Below are positions 52,003 to 61,486 of a stretch of 64,000 bases of DNA, in pieces (within the stretch, counting starts at the first letter, position 1; each line of letters starts with the position of its first letter). Under the pieces are notes generated by a model. The model searched no databases. It was not told where the DNA came from and worked only from the letters and a program-made list of their open reading frames with translations. This DNA is from Flavobacteriaceae bacterium (GTDB taxonomy: Bacteria > Bacteroidota > Bacteroidia > Flavobacteriales > Flavobacteriaceae). The stretch is taken from NCBI GenBank assembly GCA_002694465.1, contig NZMG01000054.1:117327-181326 (forward strand), given 5' to 3'. Both the position numbers and the translations under genes were made by a program.

Positions 52003-53346
52003 TTATATTCCAGTGTAATTGCTAGGCGTAATCACACGCATTTCTGCTTTAATTGCTTCAGAAATTTCCAGGGTTTCAATAAAGTCTGCAATTGATTTTT
52101 TAGTAATGGCTTCGTTGGTTCTTGTAAGTCCTTTTAAAGCCTCATAGGGGTTTGGAAAACCTTCTCTGCGTAATATGGTTTGTAAGGCCTCAGCCACTAC
52201 AGCCCAATTATTTTCTAAGTCTTCTGCAAATTTAGATTCGTTCAGCAATAATTTATTCAATCCTTTTAGTGTCGACTGAAAACCAATGAGGGTATGTCCT
52301 ATAGGAACTCCAATATTTCTAAGTACAGTGCTGTCTGTTAAATCGCGTTGCAAACGGCTTATAGGAAGCTTACTTGCCAAGTGCTCAAACATGGCATTGG
52401 CAATACCTAAATTACCTTCACTATTTTCAAAATCGATAGGATTGACCTTATGTGGCATAGCACTGGAACCAATCTCTCCCTTTTTAATTTTCTGTTTAAA
52501 ATAATCCATGGAAACATACGTCCAAATGTCACGATCCAAGTCAATAAGAATGTTATTAATACGTTTTAGACCATCAAACAAGGCGGCCATATGGTCGTAA
52601 TGCTCTATTTGCGTGGTAGGAAACGAATGATGTAATCCTAATTTTTCTTGAACAAAATGGGTCCCAAAGGCTTTCCAATCGATGGTTGGGTATGCTACTT
52701 TATGAGCGTTAAAATTCCCCGTAGCGCCTCCAAATTTTGCGGCACTTTTTACATCATTTAATAAATCAAGTTGCTCTTCCAATCGAACCACAAATACATT
52801 AATTTCTTTACCTAAACGGGTAGGGGAAGCGGGTTGTCCATGCGTTCTCGCCAGCATTGGGATGTTCTCCCATTCGGTGGCTAAGGCTTTCAGCTTATCC
52901 TTTACTTCAAAGAATAAAGGGATGTACACTTCATTCATAGCATCCTTAAGGGATAGCGGAATGGAAGTGTTATTGATGTCCTGTGAAGTTAATCCAAAAT
53001 GGATAAACTCTTTGTATTGCTCAATTCCCAATGCATCAAACTGTTCTTTGATAAAGTACTCAACCGCTTTAACATCATGATTGGTCACCTTTTCAATTTC
53101 TTTTATTTTTTGGGCATCCTCTGTAGTGAATTCGGAATAAATTTTCTGAAGCTTTGGGATACATGTTTTGTCGAAATCTTTTAGTTGTGGCAAAGGCATT
53201 TCAACCAGAGCAATAAAGTATTCTATCTCTACTAAAACGCGATATTTTATAAGGGCTTCTTCCGAAAAGAATGGAACGAGCGATGAGGTTTTCGAGGCGT
53301 AACGTCCGTCTATAGGAGAAATGGCTTTGAGCGATTGCGTAGACAT
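52003..53346 (-). CDS. purB: Adenylosuccinate lyase
   Basis: A 447-residue enzyme of purine synthesis that splits SAICAR and adenylosuccinate to release fumarate. The signature loop GSSAMPHKVNPIDFENSEGN is near residue 285, with the conserved TSQDINNTS near 124 and ARTHGQPASPTRLGKE near 166. Length and motifs match the E. coli-like PurB. A TATCTTTG box on this strand lies at 53367-53374. Confidence 0.95.
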   Translation of the reverse strand: MSTQSLKAISPIDGRYASKTSSLVPFFSEEALIKYRVLVEIEYFIALVEMPLPQLKDFDKTCIPKLQKIYSEFTTEDAQKIKEIEKVTNHDVKAVEYFIKEQFDALGIEQYKEFIHFGLTSQDINNTSIPLSLKDAMNEVYIPLFFEVKDKLKALATEWENIPMLARTHGQPASPTRLGKEINVFVVRLEEQLDLLNDVKSAAKFGGATGNFNAHKVAYPTIDWKAFGTHFVQEKLGLHHSFPTTQIEHYDHMAALFDGLKRINNILIDLDRDIWTYVSMDYFKQKIKKGEIGSSAMPHKVNPIDFENSEGNLGIANAMFEHLASKLPISRLQRDLTDSTVLRNIGVPIGHTLIGFQSTLKGLNKLLLNESKFAEDLENNWAVVAEALQTILRREGFPNPYEALKGLTRTNEAITKKSIADFIETLEISEAIKAEMRVITPSNYTGI

Positions 53347-53366
53347 AGGTGTAAAATTTGAAAACG

Positions 53367-53374
53367 CAAAGATA
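53367..53374 (-). promoter_or_regulatory. -7 box of purB
   Basis: TATCTTTG on the - strand matches TAnnTTTG, about 21 nt upstream of the purB ATG. No convincing -33 element. Confidence 0.5.
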
Positions 53375-53495
53375 CGGAAGCCACAGCAGTTAGGAAGTAT
53401 TGAAGTCAGAATTTTTAACCAAAAGAAATTCTTTAATTATCGCTATCTTCGTGATTCCCTCTAATCTAATTTATTTCTTCAATAATTCTGTTCTT

Positions 53496-54458
53496 ATGGA
53501 AAAACTAAATTTCTTAAATACTGTAAAAGGCTCATTACTCGAAAATTTTTATCCCAAAGGCTGGGATTTACAAAAAATAGATGATTGTTGTGATTTGGGG
53601 CTAGATAAACTTCTTAATAAGGCACCTCATTGGAATAAAAACTTTACTCCTGAAGCCTTAGATAATTTGGTGGATTTAGAATACCATATGGGGGCCGAGA
53701 TTGCCAATGAAATTATTAGAGCCAAAGAACATAACCAAAAATTAGCCATTATTCTGCCGGTGGGGCCTATGGGAATGTATAAACATGTGGTCGATTTATT
53801 AAAAGAAACCCAGATTTCCTGCGAACACGTACATACCTTCAATATGGATGAGTGGTCCAACCAGCAGGGGGATACCATGGATACATCCCAGGATGGTGCT
53901 TTCGAATTGGCTATGAATAAAGCACTTTTTGAACCCTTAGGAGACTTAACAATACCAAAACTGCAACGAAATTTTGCTACAAAAGAGGCGCTTCCTCAAT
54001 ATGAAGGTAAAATAAATGCTATTAAAGAATCGGGAGGTAAATTGGTTACTGTTTACGGAATAGGAAGAGCATGTCATATCGCGTTTTGGGAACCTCAAAT
54101 TGGGGATGAATTTGAAACCGATGCAGCATGGAAAGCAGTTCCTTATCGCATTGGGCAAGCCTTACATCCTTTAACCATTGAGCAAAATTCATTACATAGT
54201 TTTTCTAGCCGATTTACCTTAATCCCTTGTTGGGCAAATACCATAGGACCGGGTCTATTTTTACAAAGCGATTATTGCATAGGTGGAGCCGATGGGGTGT
54301 ACCCCACTAGAGGCGCTTGTTGGCAAGGAATGAGTTTGTGCGTTACCCTTCAATATGGACCATCGCGATGGATACCGTCGAGTTGGATGCCTACTTTGCC
54401 GGGGAAACTGTTTTTTCTGAAAGAACTAGGAGGTCCTTTATTGCCTGAAGCCCATTAG
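53496..54458 (+). CDS. Glucosamine-6-phosphate deaminase-like protein (NagB/RpiA fold)
   Basis: A 320-residue protein of the NagB-like sugar-phosphate isomerase fold. It contains KLAIILPVGPMGMYKHVVDLLKE, the active-site-type segment FNMDEW and GKLVTVYGIGRACHIAFWEP. The conserved FNMDEW and GIGRxGHIAFxEP blocks are close to NagB, but the context GRACHIAFW differs from the usual GxDGHIAFNEP, so activity as a deaminase is not certain. The ATG at 53496 is chosen because the 32 residues before it are hydrophobic and out of character. Confidence 0.75.
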   Translation: MEKLNFLNTVKGSLLENFYPKGWDLQKIDDCCDLGLDKLLNKAPHWNKNFTPEALDNLVDLEYHMGAEIANEIIRAKEHNQKLAIILPVGPMGMYKHVVDLLKETQISCEHVHTFNMDEWSNQQGDTMDTSQDGAFELAMNKALFEPLGDLTIPKLQRNFATKEALPQYEGKINAIKESGGKLVTVYGIGRACHIAFWEPQIGDEFETDAAWKAVPYRIGQALHPLTIEQNSLHSFSSRFTLIPCWANTIGPGLFLQSDYCIGGADGVYPTRGACWQGMSLCVTLQYGPSRWIPSSWMPTLPGKLFFLKELGGPLLPEAH

Positions 54459-55006
54459 CCTATTTTTTGAAGGATTTTCTTTCCTCTAGATTGATATCCC
54501 GCACTACTTGTGTGGATGTTTTGATTAATGATGGTTTTCAACTCTGGATGAATCCAGTCCTTTTCGGTTCCTAAATAATACAAACATGTCATCGCTCGCA
54601 CTTCACAAGCCACTTTTTGGTTGGTAATAAGCCAATCGAAACAACACTCAACCATCAACTCTTTGTGTTTTATGGTGAGTGCTTTTTTCAATAAAGGATC
54701 CTTTTCCTTGAAATAGACAATGCAAAGCAATTCGCAAATATGTGACAAGGGCCGAACTGAGGAATCTTCTTTAACAGAGGAAAGATGCTGAAAGAAATAA
54801 TCAAGATGAGGATAAAGGAGTCGTAATTCTTTTAAACACACAAATTCCAATACCCAATTGGCCTTATGCGAAATCTCTTTATCATTTTTAAAACAAACAT
54901 GGACTAATTCCTCAAAGATTTCAGGATGATCCAACACCCACTTGGCGGCTTTTAATCGATGGGTGCGCGCAGCATTGGTAAAATTTAAAACATCATACAA
55001 TTCCAT
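54455..55006 (-). CDS. Unknown helical protein (HEAT-like)
   Basis: A 183-residue helical protein made of repeats that resemble short HEAT units (LKAAKWVLDHPEIFEELVHVCFKNDKEISHKANWVLEFVCLKEL). Similar flavobacterial proteins are sometimes loosely annotated. I know no function. Its start overlaps the sirtuin stop by one base, and its stop overlaps that of the NagB-like gene by 4 bases. Confidence 0.65.
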   Translation of the reverse strand: MELYDVLNFTNAARTHRLKAAKWVLDHPEIFEELVHVCFKNDKEISHKANWVLEFVCLKELRLLYPHLDYFFQHLSSVKEDSSVRPLSHICELLCIVYFKEKDPLLKKALTIKHKELMVECCFDWLITNQKVACEVRAMTCLYYLGTEKDWIHPELKTIINQNIHTSSAGYQSRGKKILQKIG

Positions 55007-55686
55007 TATCTTCTATTTTCAATATCAATAATGGCTTTGGGAACTCCTGTGGTAGCTTTTTCAGCAAAAACTCGAATTCTTTCTGAAGGAGCTATCGAAG
55101 GGTTGGGGTCAATAAAATAGACAGGAATATGCCCTTTACAATATTGAATAAGCCCTGCCGCAGGATACACCTGCATCGAGGTGCCTACAATCATCACAAT
55201 ATCGGAAGCATACACCAAATCAATCGCCACCTCCATCATGGGAACCGCTTCGCCAAACCAAACAATATGCGGACGTAGTTGGTGTCCGTTTTCGCAAACA
55301 TCACCAAGGTGGATGTCTTTTTTCCATTCACATACTGAGTCTTCTGAATAAACATTTCGTGCTTTTAACAATTCTCCATGCAAATGGATTACTCGAGTGC
55401 TTCCTGCTCTTTCGTGTAAATCATCCACATTTTGCGTGATAATGGCAACTTCGTAGTTTTTTTCAAGCTTTGCCAAAGCGATATGGGCTTCATTGGGCGA
55501 TACTTCCAGTAATTGTCTTCTTCTTTGATTGTAAAAATCCAAAACCAAGGCTGGATTGTTAGCAAACCCCTGGGGCGAAGCCACTTCCATAACATCGTGT
55601 CCTTCCCATAAGCCATTGCTATCCCGAAAGGTTTTTAATCCGCTTTCGGCACTAATTCCAGCTCCTGTAAGCACGGTAATTTTCAT
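55006..55686 (-). CDS. NAD-dependent protein deacylase (SIR2 family)
   Basis: A 226-residue sirtuin with the NAD-binding blocks GAGISAESGLKTFRDSNGLWEGHD (residues 8-31) and TQNVDDLHERAGS, catalytic His in VIHLHGEL, and HIVWFGEAVP. The zinc site is atypical for four-Cys sirtuins: only two Cys are visible (VCEW and VCEN). It removes acyl groups from lysines (class III CobB-like, with the Y/R acyl pocket residues not checked). I start at ATG 55684-55686. Confidence 0.88.
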   Translation of the reverse strand: MKITVLTGAGISAESGLKTFRDSNGLWEGHDVMEVASPQGFANNPALVLDFYNQRRRQLLEVSPNEAHIALAKLEKNYEVAIITQNVDDLHERAGSTRVIHLHGELLKARNVYSEDSVCEWKKDIHLGDVCENGHQLRPHIVWFGEAVPMMEVAIDLVYASDIVMIVGTSMQVYPAAGLIQYCKGHIPVYFIDPNPSIAPSERIRVFAEKATTGVPKAIIDIENRR

Positions 55687-55730
55687 AACAATCAAATTAT
55701 TTATCTTCGTTTTAAAATTAAACATTCTCA

Positions 55731-56390
55731 TTGGATTTACAACTGTTCGAATATTTACAAAGCTATCTCACCGATCGTCGCAAAGAGCTTTTTAAAGAAG
55801 TGCTAGCCCAGCGAACGCGACATTTTGCTGTAGTGACCGAAGATGTGTATCAATTACACAATACCAGTGCTGTGATGCGTAGCTGTGATGTCTTTGGGAT
55901 TCAAGATTTGTATGTGGTAGAAGAACGCTTCGGAAAAAGAGTCGATAAGGAAATTGCCATGGGTGCACAGAAGTGGGTGGATATTCACCGATTTAAAAGT
56001 ACCAAAGAATGTATTCAAGAGTTAAGAGGAAAAGGGTATCAAATTATAGCAACAACGCCTCACGATAATTCTACTTTACTCCATGAGTTTGATGTGTCTA
56101 AAAAGAGTGCGTTTTTCTACGGACAAGAAAAATACGGAGTGAGCGATGAGGTCATGGAGCAGGCCGATGGCTATTTAAAAATTCCGATGTACGGATTTAC
56201 TGAAAGTTTAAATATCTCGGTTTCGGCAGCCATCATTCTACAAGAAGTGGTGACACGTATGCGAATTGAGAATGTTGATTGGCAACTCACTGAAAATGAA
56301 AAGCTTGAATTGGAGTTTCAATGGACCCAAAAAACTATTAAGAGTGTAGATAAAATCATGGAACGCTTTTACAATCAAAAAAAAACGTAA
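55731..56390 (+). CDS. SpoU/TrmH-family RNA methyltransferase
   Basis: A 219-residue SAM-dependent 2'-O-methyltransferase of the SPOUT class. Motif 1 is FAVVTEDVYQLHNTSAVMRSCDVFGI, motif 2 is FFYGQEKYGVSDEVMEQADGYLKIPMYGFTESLNISVSAAIIL with the SAM knot. It is closest to TrmH (2'-O-methylguanosine at tRNA position 18). The start codon is TTG at 55731, giving MDLQLFEYLQ. Confidence 0.9.
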   Translation: MDLQLFEYLQSYLTDRRKELFKEVLAQRTRHFAVVTEDVYQLHNTSAVMRSCDVFGIQDLYVVEERFGKRVDKEIAMGAQKWVDIHRFKSTKECIQELRGKGYQIIATTPHDNSTLLHEFDVSKKSAFFYGQEKYGVSDEVMEQADGYLKIPMYGFTESLNISVSAAIILQEVVTRMRIENVDWQLTENEKLELEFQWTQKTIKSVDKIMERFYNQKKT

Positions 56391-56419
56391 TTTTATACAT
56401 CAACTAAAAACTCCTCATT

Positions 56420-56950
56420 ATGTACATTGCTATTTACATTATTGCCGCCGTTGTAGTTCTATTTATCTTACTAGCGGCTATAGCGCCCAAGAAATACGAA
56501 TCCAATAGAAGTATTGTTATCAATAGACCTTTAGGCGAAGTATTCCAATACTTAAAATATGTAAAAAATCAAGATTATTGGTCTCCTTGGAAGGAGCGCG
56601 ACCCAAATATGAAGCAAACGTTTACGGGTCAAGACGGAACCGTTGGATTTATTTCGGCCTGGGAAAGTGATCACAAGCAAGTGGGTTCTGGGGAACAAGA
56701 AATAGTCAACATTGTTGAAAATGAAAAAATCGAAACCGAACTCCGATTTTTAAAACCTTGGAAATCGGTGAGTCAAGGCTATATAAAAGTAGCAGATGAA
56801 GGCAATAACCAAACCAAAGTTGTTTGGGGATTTTATGGGGATGCCAAACTACCTATGAGCATCTTTATGTTATTTATGAATATGGATAAGGCTGTTGGAA
56901 AAGATTTTGAAGAAGGATTGGCTAAGTTAAAAACCATTTTAGAAAAGTAA
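56420..56950 (+). CDS. SRPBCC-fold membrane-anchored protein
   Basis: A 176-residue protein with an N-terminal membrane helix (residues 3-22) followed by an SRPBCC (polyketide-cyclase-like) domain: RSIVINRPLGEVFQYLKYVKNQDYWSPWKERDPNM, GTVGFISAWESDHKQVGSGEQEIV, and a C-terminal helix GKDFEEGLAKLKTILEK. These domains bind hydrophobic ligands; the ligand is unknown. The VOC gene begins 7 nt after its stop. Confidence 0.82.
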   Translation: MYIAIYIIAAVVVLFILLAAIAPKKYESNRSIVINRPLGEVFQYLKYVKNQDYWSPWKERDPNMKQTFTGQDGTVGFISAWESDHKQVGSGEQEIVNIVENEKIETELRFLKPWKSVSQGYIKVADEGNNQTKVVWGFYGDAKLPMSIFMLFMNMDKAVGKDFEEGLAKLKTILEK

Positions 56951-56956
56951 CACATT

Positions 56957-57334
56957 ATGAAGCACAACATCTTTGCTTGGATAGAAATACCGGTTTCCAA
57001 TATGGAACGTGCCGTAAAATTTTATGAAAAAGTATTTAAAGTGCAACTCCACCAAGTCGATTTTGGAGGGGTACTCATGGCTTGGTTTCCGGGTCAGGGT
57101 GAAAATGTACCAGGCGCCACAGGAACCCTCGTACAGCAAGAAACGTATGTGCCAAGTCAAGAAGGAACACTAGTCTATTTTTATAGTGAGGATGTTCAAA
57201 ATGAATTAGACAGGGTAGAAGCAGCAGGCGGAAAAATCTATCAACCCAAAACCCAAATCTCTCCAGAACACGGGTATATGGGAGTCTTTATAGATTGTGA
57301 AGGGAATAGAATAGCGCTGCATTCTTCAAAGTAA
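56957..57334 (+). CDS. VOC-family (glyoxalase/bleomycin-resistance-like) protein
   Basis: A 125-residue vicinal-oxygen-chelate protein: FAWIEIPVSNMERAVKFYEKVF at the N-terminus and YMGVFIDCEGNRIALHSS at the C-terminus. Each half contributes one metal-binding unit. The substrate is unknown. Its final A overlaps the rdgB start (ATG at 57334), so they are coupled. Confidence 0.87.
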   Translation: MKHNIFAWIEIPVSNMERAVKFYEKVFKVQLHQVDFGGVLMAWFPGQGENVPGATGTLVQQETYVPSQEGTLVYFYSEDVQNELDRVEAAGGKIYQPKTQISPEHGYMGVFIDCEGNRIALHSSK

Positions 57335-57906
57335 TGAAGCTCGTTTTCGCCACGCATAATCTTAATAAGTTTAAAGAAGTACAATTGTTACTTCCTAAGC
57401 ATGTAGAATTGGTAAGCCTTAGCGATATAAACTGCCACGAAGATATCCCCGAAACTGCAGAAACCATTGAAGAAAATGCCATTCTTAAAGCCGAATACGT
57501 AAAAACCCATTATGGGTACGATTGCTTTGCAGACGACACAGGCTTAGAAGTAAAAGCCCTCAATGGTGCTCCTGGGGTGTATAGTGCTCGCTATGCAGGG
57601 GAAACGAAAAGTGCTCAAGACAATCTGCAAAAATTGCTTCAGGAAATGAAGGGTGTTGAAGATCGTGCTGCCCGATTTAAAACCGCCATTGCCCTAACCT
57701 TGGAAGGACGACAAAATATGTTCTTAGGAATTTGTGAAGGCATTATTACTCAATCCCCGAGAGGCGAAAAAGGCTTTGGTTATGACCCCATTTTTCAGCC
57801 CAACGGATTTACAGAAACCTTTGCCGAAATGTCGCTTACGCAAAAAGGAGAAATTGGGCATCGCGGGAAGGCGATGCGTAAACTAATAGAGTATCTTTCA
57901 CTGTAA
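57334..57906 (+). CDS. rdgB: Non-canonical purine NTP diphosphatase RdgB/HAM1
   Basis: A 190-residue enzyme that hydrolyses ITP, XTP and dITP to the monophosphate to keep damaged bases out of DNA. Conserved blocks are FATHNLNKFKEVQLLL (residues 4-19), DDTGLEVKALNGAPGVYSARYAG (about 68-90), GFGYDPIFQPNGFTETFAEM and HRGKAMRKL. Confidence 0.95.
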   Translation: MKLVFATHNLNKFKEVQLLLPKHVELVSLSDINCHEDIPETAETIEENAILKAEYVKTHYGYDCFADDTGLEVKALNGAPGVYSARYAGETKSAQDNLQKLLQEMKGVEDRAARFKTAIALTLEGRQNMFLGICEGIITQSPRGEKGFGYDPIFQPNGFTETFAEMSLTQKGEIGHRGKAMRKLIEYLSL

Positions 57907-57907
57907 T

Positions 57908-58504
57908 TTAATCTAAAATTAAATTTAACGGAACCCTAGCTCCAAAATAAAAATGAAATCTATTTTGATTATCAACTATATCACTTCCACCTACTAAAAT
58001 TCCACCGTCTAGGGTAAACAATTCTTTCAATCTAAAATTTAATGCAAATTTTACGAGAAAATCAATATTATTGTATGATTCACCTTTTACATCATTAACT
58101 CCCTCAAAATCTGGTTTATTCATTATGAATCCTGCACCAGCACCTATATTAATAAATATGTTGGTATTCATTATTTCTGCAGCCACACTTGGCACAAGAT
58201 TAATACTATGAAATGTATTATCACCATAGTTAGGAGAGGATGTACCAACGTAAAAAAGTTCTCCAATATAAGCAAATGTGTTTTCGGTATAGTATCCAAA
58301 GTACCCTCCAAATGCTAGATTTGGATCGGTTTCAGTAGTTTTAACCCCTTCACTAGCGCCATTATTTGATATTACAATGGTCCCAGAGTCAGGTTTTTGA
58401 AATGCAGTTCTATGGTATTGAACCATAGGCCCAAATTCTATAGTTTGTGAAATTGAATGTTGCGAAATAATAAGTAAAGCAATAAGCAAAAGTTTTATCT
58501 TCAT
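57908..58504 (-). CDS. Outer-membrane beta-barrel protein, porin-like
   Basis: A 198-residue protein with a signal peptide (cleavage near SIS-Q) and an eight-strand-like barrel pattern with a C-terminal aromatic strand (RFHFYFGARVPLNLILD). It converges on rdgB with 1 nt between stops. Family: outer-membrane beta-barrel of unknown function. Confidence 0.7.
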   Translation of the reverse strand: MKIKLLLIALLIISQHSISQTIEFGPMVQYHRTAFQKPDSGTIVISNNGASEGVKTTETDPNLAFGGYFGYYTENTFAYIGELFYVGTSSPNYGDNTFHSINLVPSVAAEIMNTNIFINIGAGAGFIMNKPDFEGVNDVKGESYNNIDFLVKFALNFRLKELFTLDGGILVGGSDIVDNQNRFHFYFGARVPLNLILD

Positions 58505-58619
58505 TTTTTTAGTTTTGATAAAATTATAATTTAGACATCAAATAACAGCAATGCAAGCTATGAAAAAGTACCTTTCCTTAAATAATTCCCAATAAACTTT
58601 ATTATTCGCTATTAAAATC

Positions 58620-58724
58620 TATCTTTGCCGCAAATTCCTCAGGGTGAGGAAGTGTTGCGGTTGAAGCGTAAGGTTTACTGGAGTCGATTGCTTCCTATCA
58701 ACACACTAACTAGTAAATTTTTAT
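58620..58724 (+). promoter_or_regulatory. Promoter and long structured leader of the DEAD-box helicase
   Basis: TATCTTTG (58620-58627) matches the -7 box, with TTTA at 58598-58601 (spacing 18). The leader is about 90 nt and contains the hairpin CCTCA-GGG-TGAGG (58637-58649). Long leaders on DEAD-box helicase genes often mediate cold-shock or autoregulation; that is a known trend, not shown here. Confidence 0.55.
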
Positions 58725-60539
58725 ATGTCTACATTTCAATCGTTAGGATTGGAGGAACAATTCCTTCAAGCCATTGCAGACTTGGGTTTTGAAACCCCAA
58801 GCGAAGTTCAAGAAAAAACCATTCCCATTCTTTTAGAATCTGAAACCGATATGGTTTCTTTAGCCCAAACAGGGACAGGGAAAACAGCCGCGTTTGGTTT
58901 TCCTATGCTTCAAAAAATTCAAGTGGAAAGCCGCACTACCCAAGGCTTAATTCTTTCGCCAACACGCGAATTGTGTATGCAAATTACAACCGAATTAAAA
59001 CTATACGGTAAGTATATGCAAGGCTTAAACGTGGTGGCCATTTATGGTGGAGCCAGTATTAGTGACCAAGCCAGACAAATTAAAAAGGGAGCACAAATTA
59101 TTGTAGCTACGCCTGGAAGAATGAAGGATATGATTGGCAGAAGAATGATCGATATTTCAAAAATTGAATATTGCGTTCTCGATGAAGCCGATGAAATGCT
59201 GAATATGGGTTTCTATGAAGATATCACCGAAATCCTTTCGCATTCGCCACAAGAAAAAAGCACGTGGTTATTTAGTGCTACCATGCCTAAAGAAGTTTCT
59301 ACCATAGCCAAAAAGTTTATGCATAACCCCAAAGAGGTGACTGTAGGAACTAGAAATGTGGGAGCAGATAGTGTTTCTCACGAATATTTTATGGTAGGTG
59401 CCAAGGATCGGTACCCAGCCTTAAAGCGTCTAGCCGATGCCAATCCCGATATTTTCTCTGTAGTGTTTTGTAGAACCAAGCGCGATACTCAAAAAGTAGC
59501 CGAAATGCTCATTGAAGATGGGTATAACGCCGCAGCACTGCACGGAGATTTAAGTCAGAATCAACGTGATTTAGTGATGAAGTCTTTTAGAAATCGTCAA
59601 ATCCAAATGCTAGTTGCCACCGATGTGGCCGCTCGTGGGATTGACGTGGACGATATTACGCACGTAATTAATTACCAATTACCCGATGAAATAGAAACCT
59701 ACACACACCGTAGCGGACGTACAGGTCGTGCTGGTAAGAAAGGGGTTTCTATGGTTATTATTACAAAAAGTGAAATCCGAAAGATTAAAGCCATTGAGAA
59801 AATCATTTCTAAAACATTTGTAAAAAAGGAAGTTCCTTCGGGAATGGAAATTTGTGAAATGCAATTGTTTCACTTGGCAAACAGTATAAAAGACACCGAG
59901 ATTAACCATGAAATTGACAACTATCTTCCTAAGATTAATGAGGTGTTAGAAGGCTTTTCGAAAGAAGAGTTGATTAAAAAAGTCTTTTCAGTAGAGTTTA
60001 CGCGTTTTTATAATTACTACAAAAAAGCAAAAGATCTAAACGTAGATGCGGGAAGCAGAGAATACGAGGCAGAATCTTCGAAGAAATTTTCAGACGAGAG
60101 CACTCGCTTCTTTATCAATCTAGGGCGAAAGGATGACTTGCAATGGATGGATTTAAAAGATTTAGTTCGTGAAATTACACAGCTAGGAAAAGACGATGTA
60201 TTCCACGTAGATACCATGGATACCTTTTCGTTTTTTAATACCGATGTTGCCCATACCGATAAAGTATTAGAGGCTTTTAAAGACGTTCAATATAACGACC
60301 GCAAGGTAGATATCGAGATTTCCAAAGACCGTGGCGGAAGAAACCGCGGTGGTAAAAGAGGAGGCTCTGGAAAAGGTGGCTTCGGAAAAAAAGGAGGTTT
60401 TGGTAAAAAAGGAAGATCTGGTGGTGATGACCGTCCAAAATTTGGCGGAGATAAACCAAAATTTAAAGGAAAAAGCAGACGTAGAGATGATCGCCCAAAA
60501 AGTGCTGGCACGGGCGGTAGAAGAAGAAAACGTATGTAA
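58725..60539 (+). CDS. DEAD-box ATP-dependent RNA helicase (DeaD-like)
   Basis: A 604-residue helicase: motif I AQTGTGKT (residues 46-53), Ia PTRELCMQI, II DEAD in VLDEADEMLNMGFYED (about 150), III SAT in LFSATMPKE (about 184), V DVAARGIDVD (about 305) and VI HRSGRTGRAGKKG (about 329). Then come a DbpA-like RNA-binding region and an Arg/Gly-rich basic tail of about 70 residues (GKGGFGKKGGFGKKG). It remodels RNA, probably in ribosome assembly or mRNA decay. Confidence 0.93.
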   Translation: MSTFQSLGLEEQFLQAIADLGFETPSEVQEKTIPILLESETDMVSLAQTGTGKTAAFGFPMLQKIQVESRTTQGLILSPTRELCMQITTELKLYGKYMQGLNVVAIYGGASISDQARQIKKGAQIIVATPGRMKDMIGRRMIDISKIEYCVLDEADEMLNMGFYEDITEILSHSPQEKSTWLFSATMPKEVSTIAKKFMHNPKEVTVGTRNVGADSVSHEYFMVGAKDRYPALKRLADANPDIFSVVFCRTKRDTQKVAEMLIEDGYNAAALHGDLSQNQRDLVMKSFRNRQIQMLVATDVAARGIDVDDITHVINYQLPDEIETYTHRSGRTGRAGKKGVSMVIITKSEIRKIKAIEKIISKTFVKKEVPSGMEICEMQLFHLANSIKDTEINHEIDNYLPKINEVLEGFSKEELIKKVFSVEFTRFYNYYKKAKDLNVDAGSREYEAESSKKFSDESTRFFINLGRKDDLQWMDLKDLVREITQLGKDDVFHVDTMDTFSFFNTDVAHTDKVLEAFKDVQYNDRKVDIEISKDRGGRNRGGKRGGSGKGGFGKKGGFGKKGRSGGDDRPKFGGDKPKFKGKSRRRDDRPKSAGTGGRRRKRM

Positions 60540-60618
60540 AATTGATAATTATTTTCACCTTAACGAAACTTTGGCAAGAAATTAGAGTCAAAAAAAGTAC
60601 TTTTGCTTTGCTAGTGCT

Positions 60619-61386
60619 ATGAAAAAAATTCTATTTACTTTATTTCTTTTATTGGTTATAGCTCCTTCTTTTGCTCAAGAAGAAGGAGAAATTAAAGGGG
60701 TGGTTGTTAACGATGCTACTGAAGAACCTCTTGAAAATGTTAACATTGTTAACCTTAATCAAGTAAAAGGAACCTCCACTGGGAAGGAAGGAAAATTTAT
60801 GATTAAGGCGGCCGTAAACGACACCTTATATTTCTCTTATTTAGGGTTTAAGTCTATTCGGGTTCGTGTTACTAACGACTGGTTAAAATACGGGGATATT
60901 AAAGTAAAAATGACCGAATTAGGTATCGCTCTTGAAGAAGTAGTGATACGCCCCGTGCAGCTTACAGGCTATGTGGAGGTCGATGCCAAAATTATTCCTA
61001 TTTATGATAATTATCGCTACCGAATTGCAGGATTAGGTGGTGGTTACGAAGGAGGGCAAAGTCAGCCCGGGGCTGTCTCCCGAGTGTTGAACTCTGTTTT
61101 TAATCCTGCCGATTTCCTCTATAATGTCTTTGGGAAACGACCCAAACAGATGCGAAAGCTTCGGCAAATGAAGGAAGATGACAACATTAGAAACTTACTT
61201 CAATCTAAATTCGATAGAGAAACCTTAATGGCGGTACTTCAGTTAGAAAGGGTCGATGTAGACGAAATTTTGAACAACTGTAGCTATTCTGAAGACTTTA
61301 TCCGTACAGCAAACGACCTTCAAATACTCGATGCTATTAGCGAATGCTACGAAGAATATCGGGTGCTTAACCGTGGGAAAGGATAA
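60619..61386 (+). CDS. Secreted protein with carboxypeptidase regulatory-like domain
   Basis: A 255-residue protein with a signal peptide (cleavage near SFA-Q) and a CarboxypepD_reg-like domain at about residues 23-105 (GEIKGVVVNDATEEPLENVNIVNLNQVKGTSTGKEGKFMIKAAVNDTLYFSYLGFKSI). The C-terminal half is unknown and helical. TACTTTTG at 60598-60605 gives a leader of about 9 nt. Homologues occur across flavobacteria; the function is unknown. Confidence 0.82.
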   Translation: MKKILFTLFLLLVIAPSFAQEEGEIKGVVVNDATEEPLENVNIVNLNQVKGTSTGKEGKFMIKAAVNDTLYFSYLGFKSIRVRVTNDWLKYGDIKVKMTELGIALEEVVIRPVQLTGYVEVDAKIIPIYDNYRYRIAGLGGGYEGGQSQPGAVSRVLNSVFNPADFLYNVFGKRPKQMRKLRQMKEDDNIRNLLQSKFDRETLMAVLQLERVDVDEILNNCSYSEDFIRTANDLQILDAISECYEEYRVLNRGKG

Positions 61387-61486
61387 CTGGGTTAAGGGTA
61401 CTGGGTGCTGGGTAAAGGGTATGTCACTTCAAACGAATCTCTGACCGTCTTGAAAATATTTGTATCGAGAAGTTTACCTTTGCTAT

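Noticed and set aside
53400..53495. Hydrophobic N-terminal extension of the NagB-like protein
   Set aside because: A cytosolic enzyme with the NagB fold should not have a signal-like leader; the ATG at 53496 is preferred.
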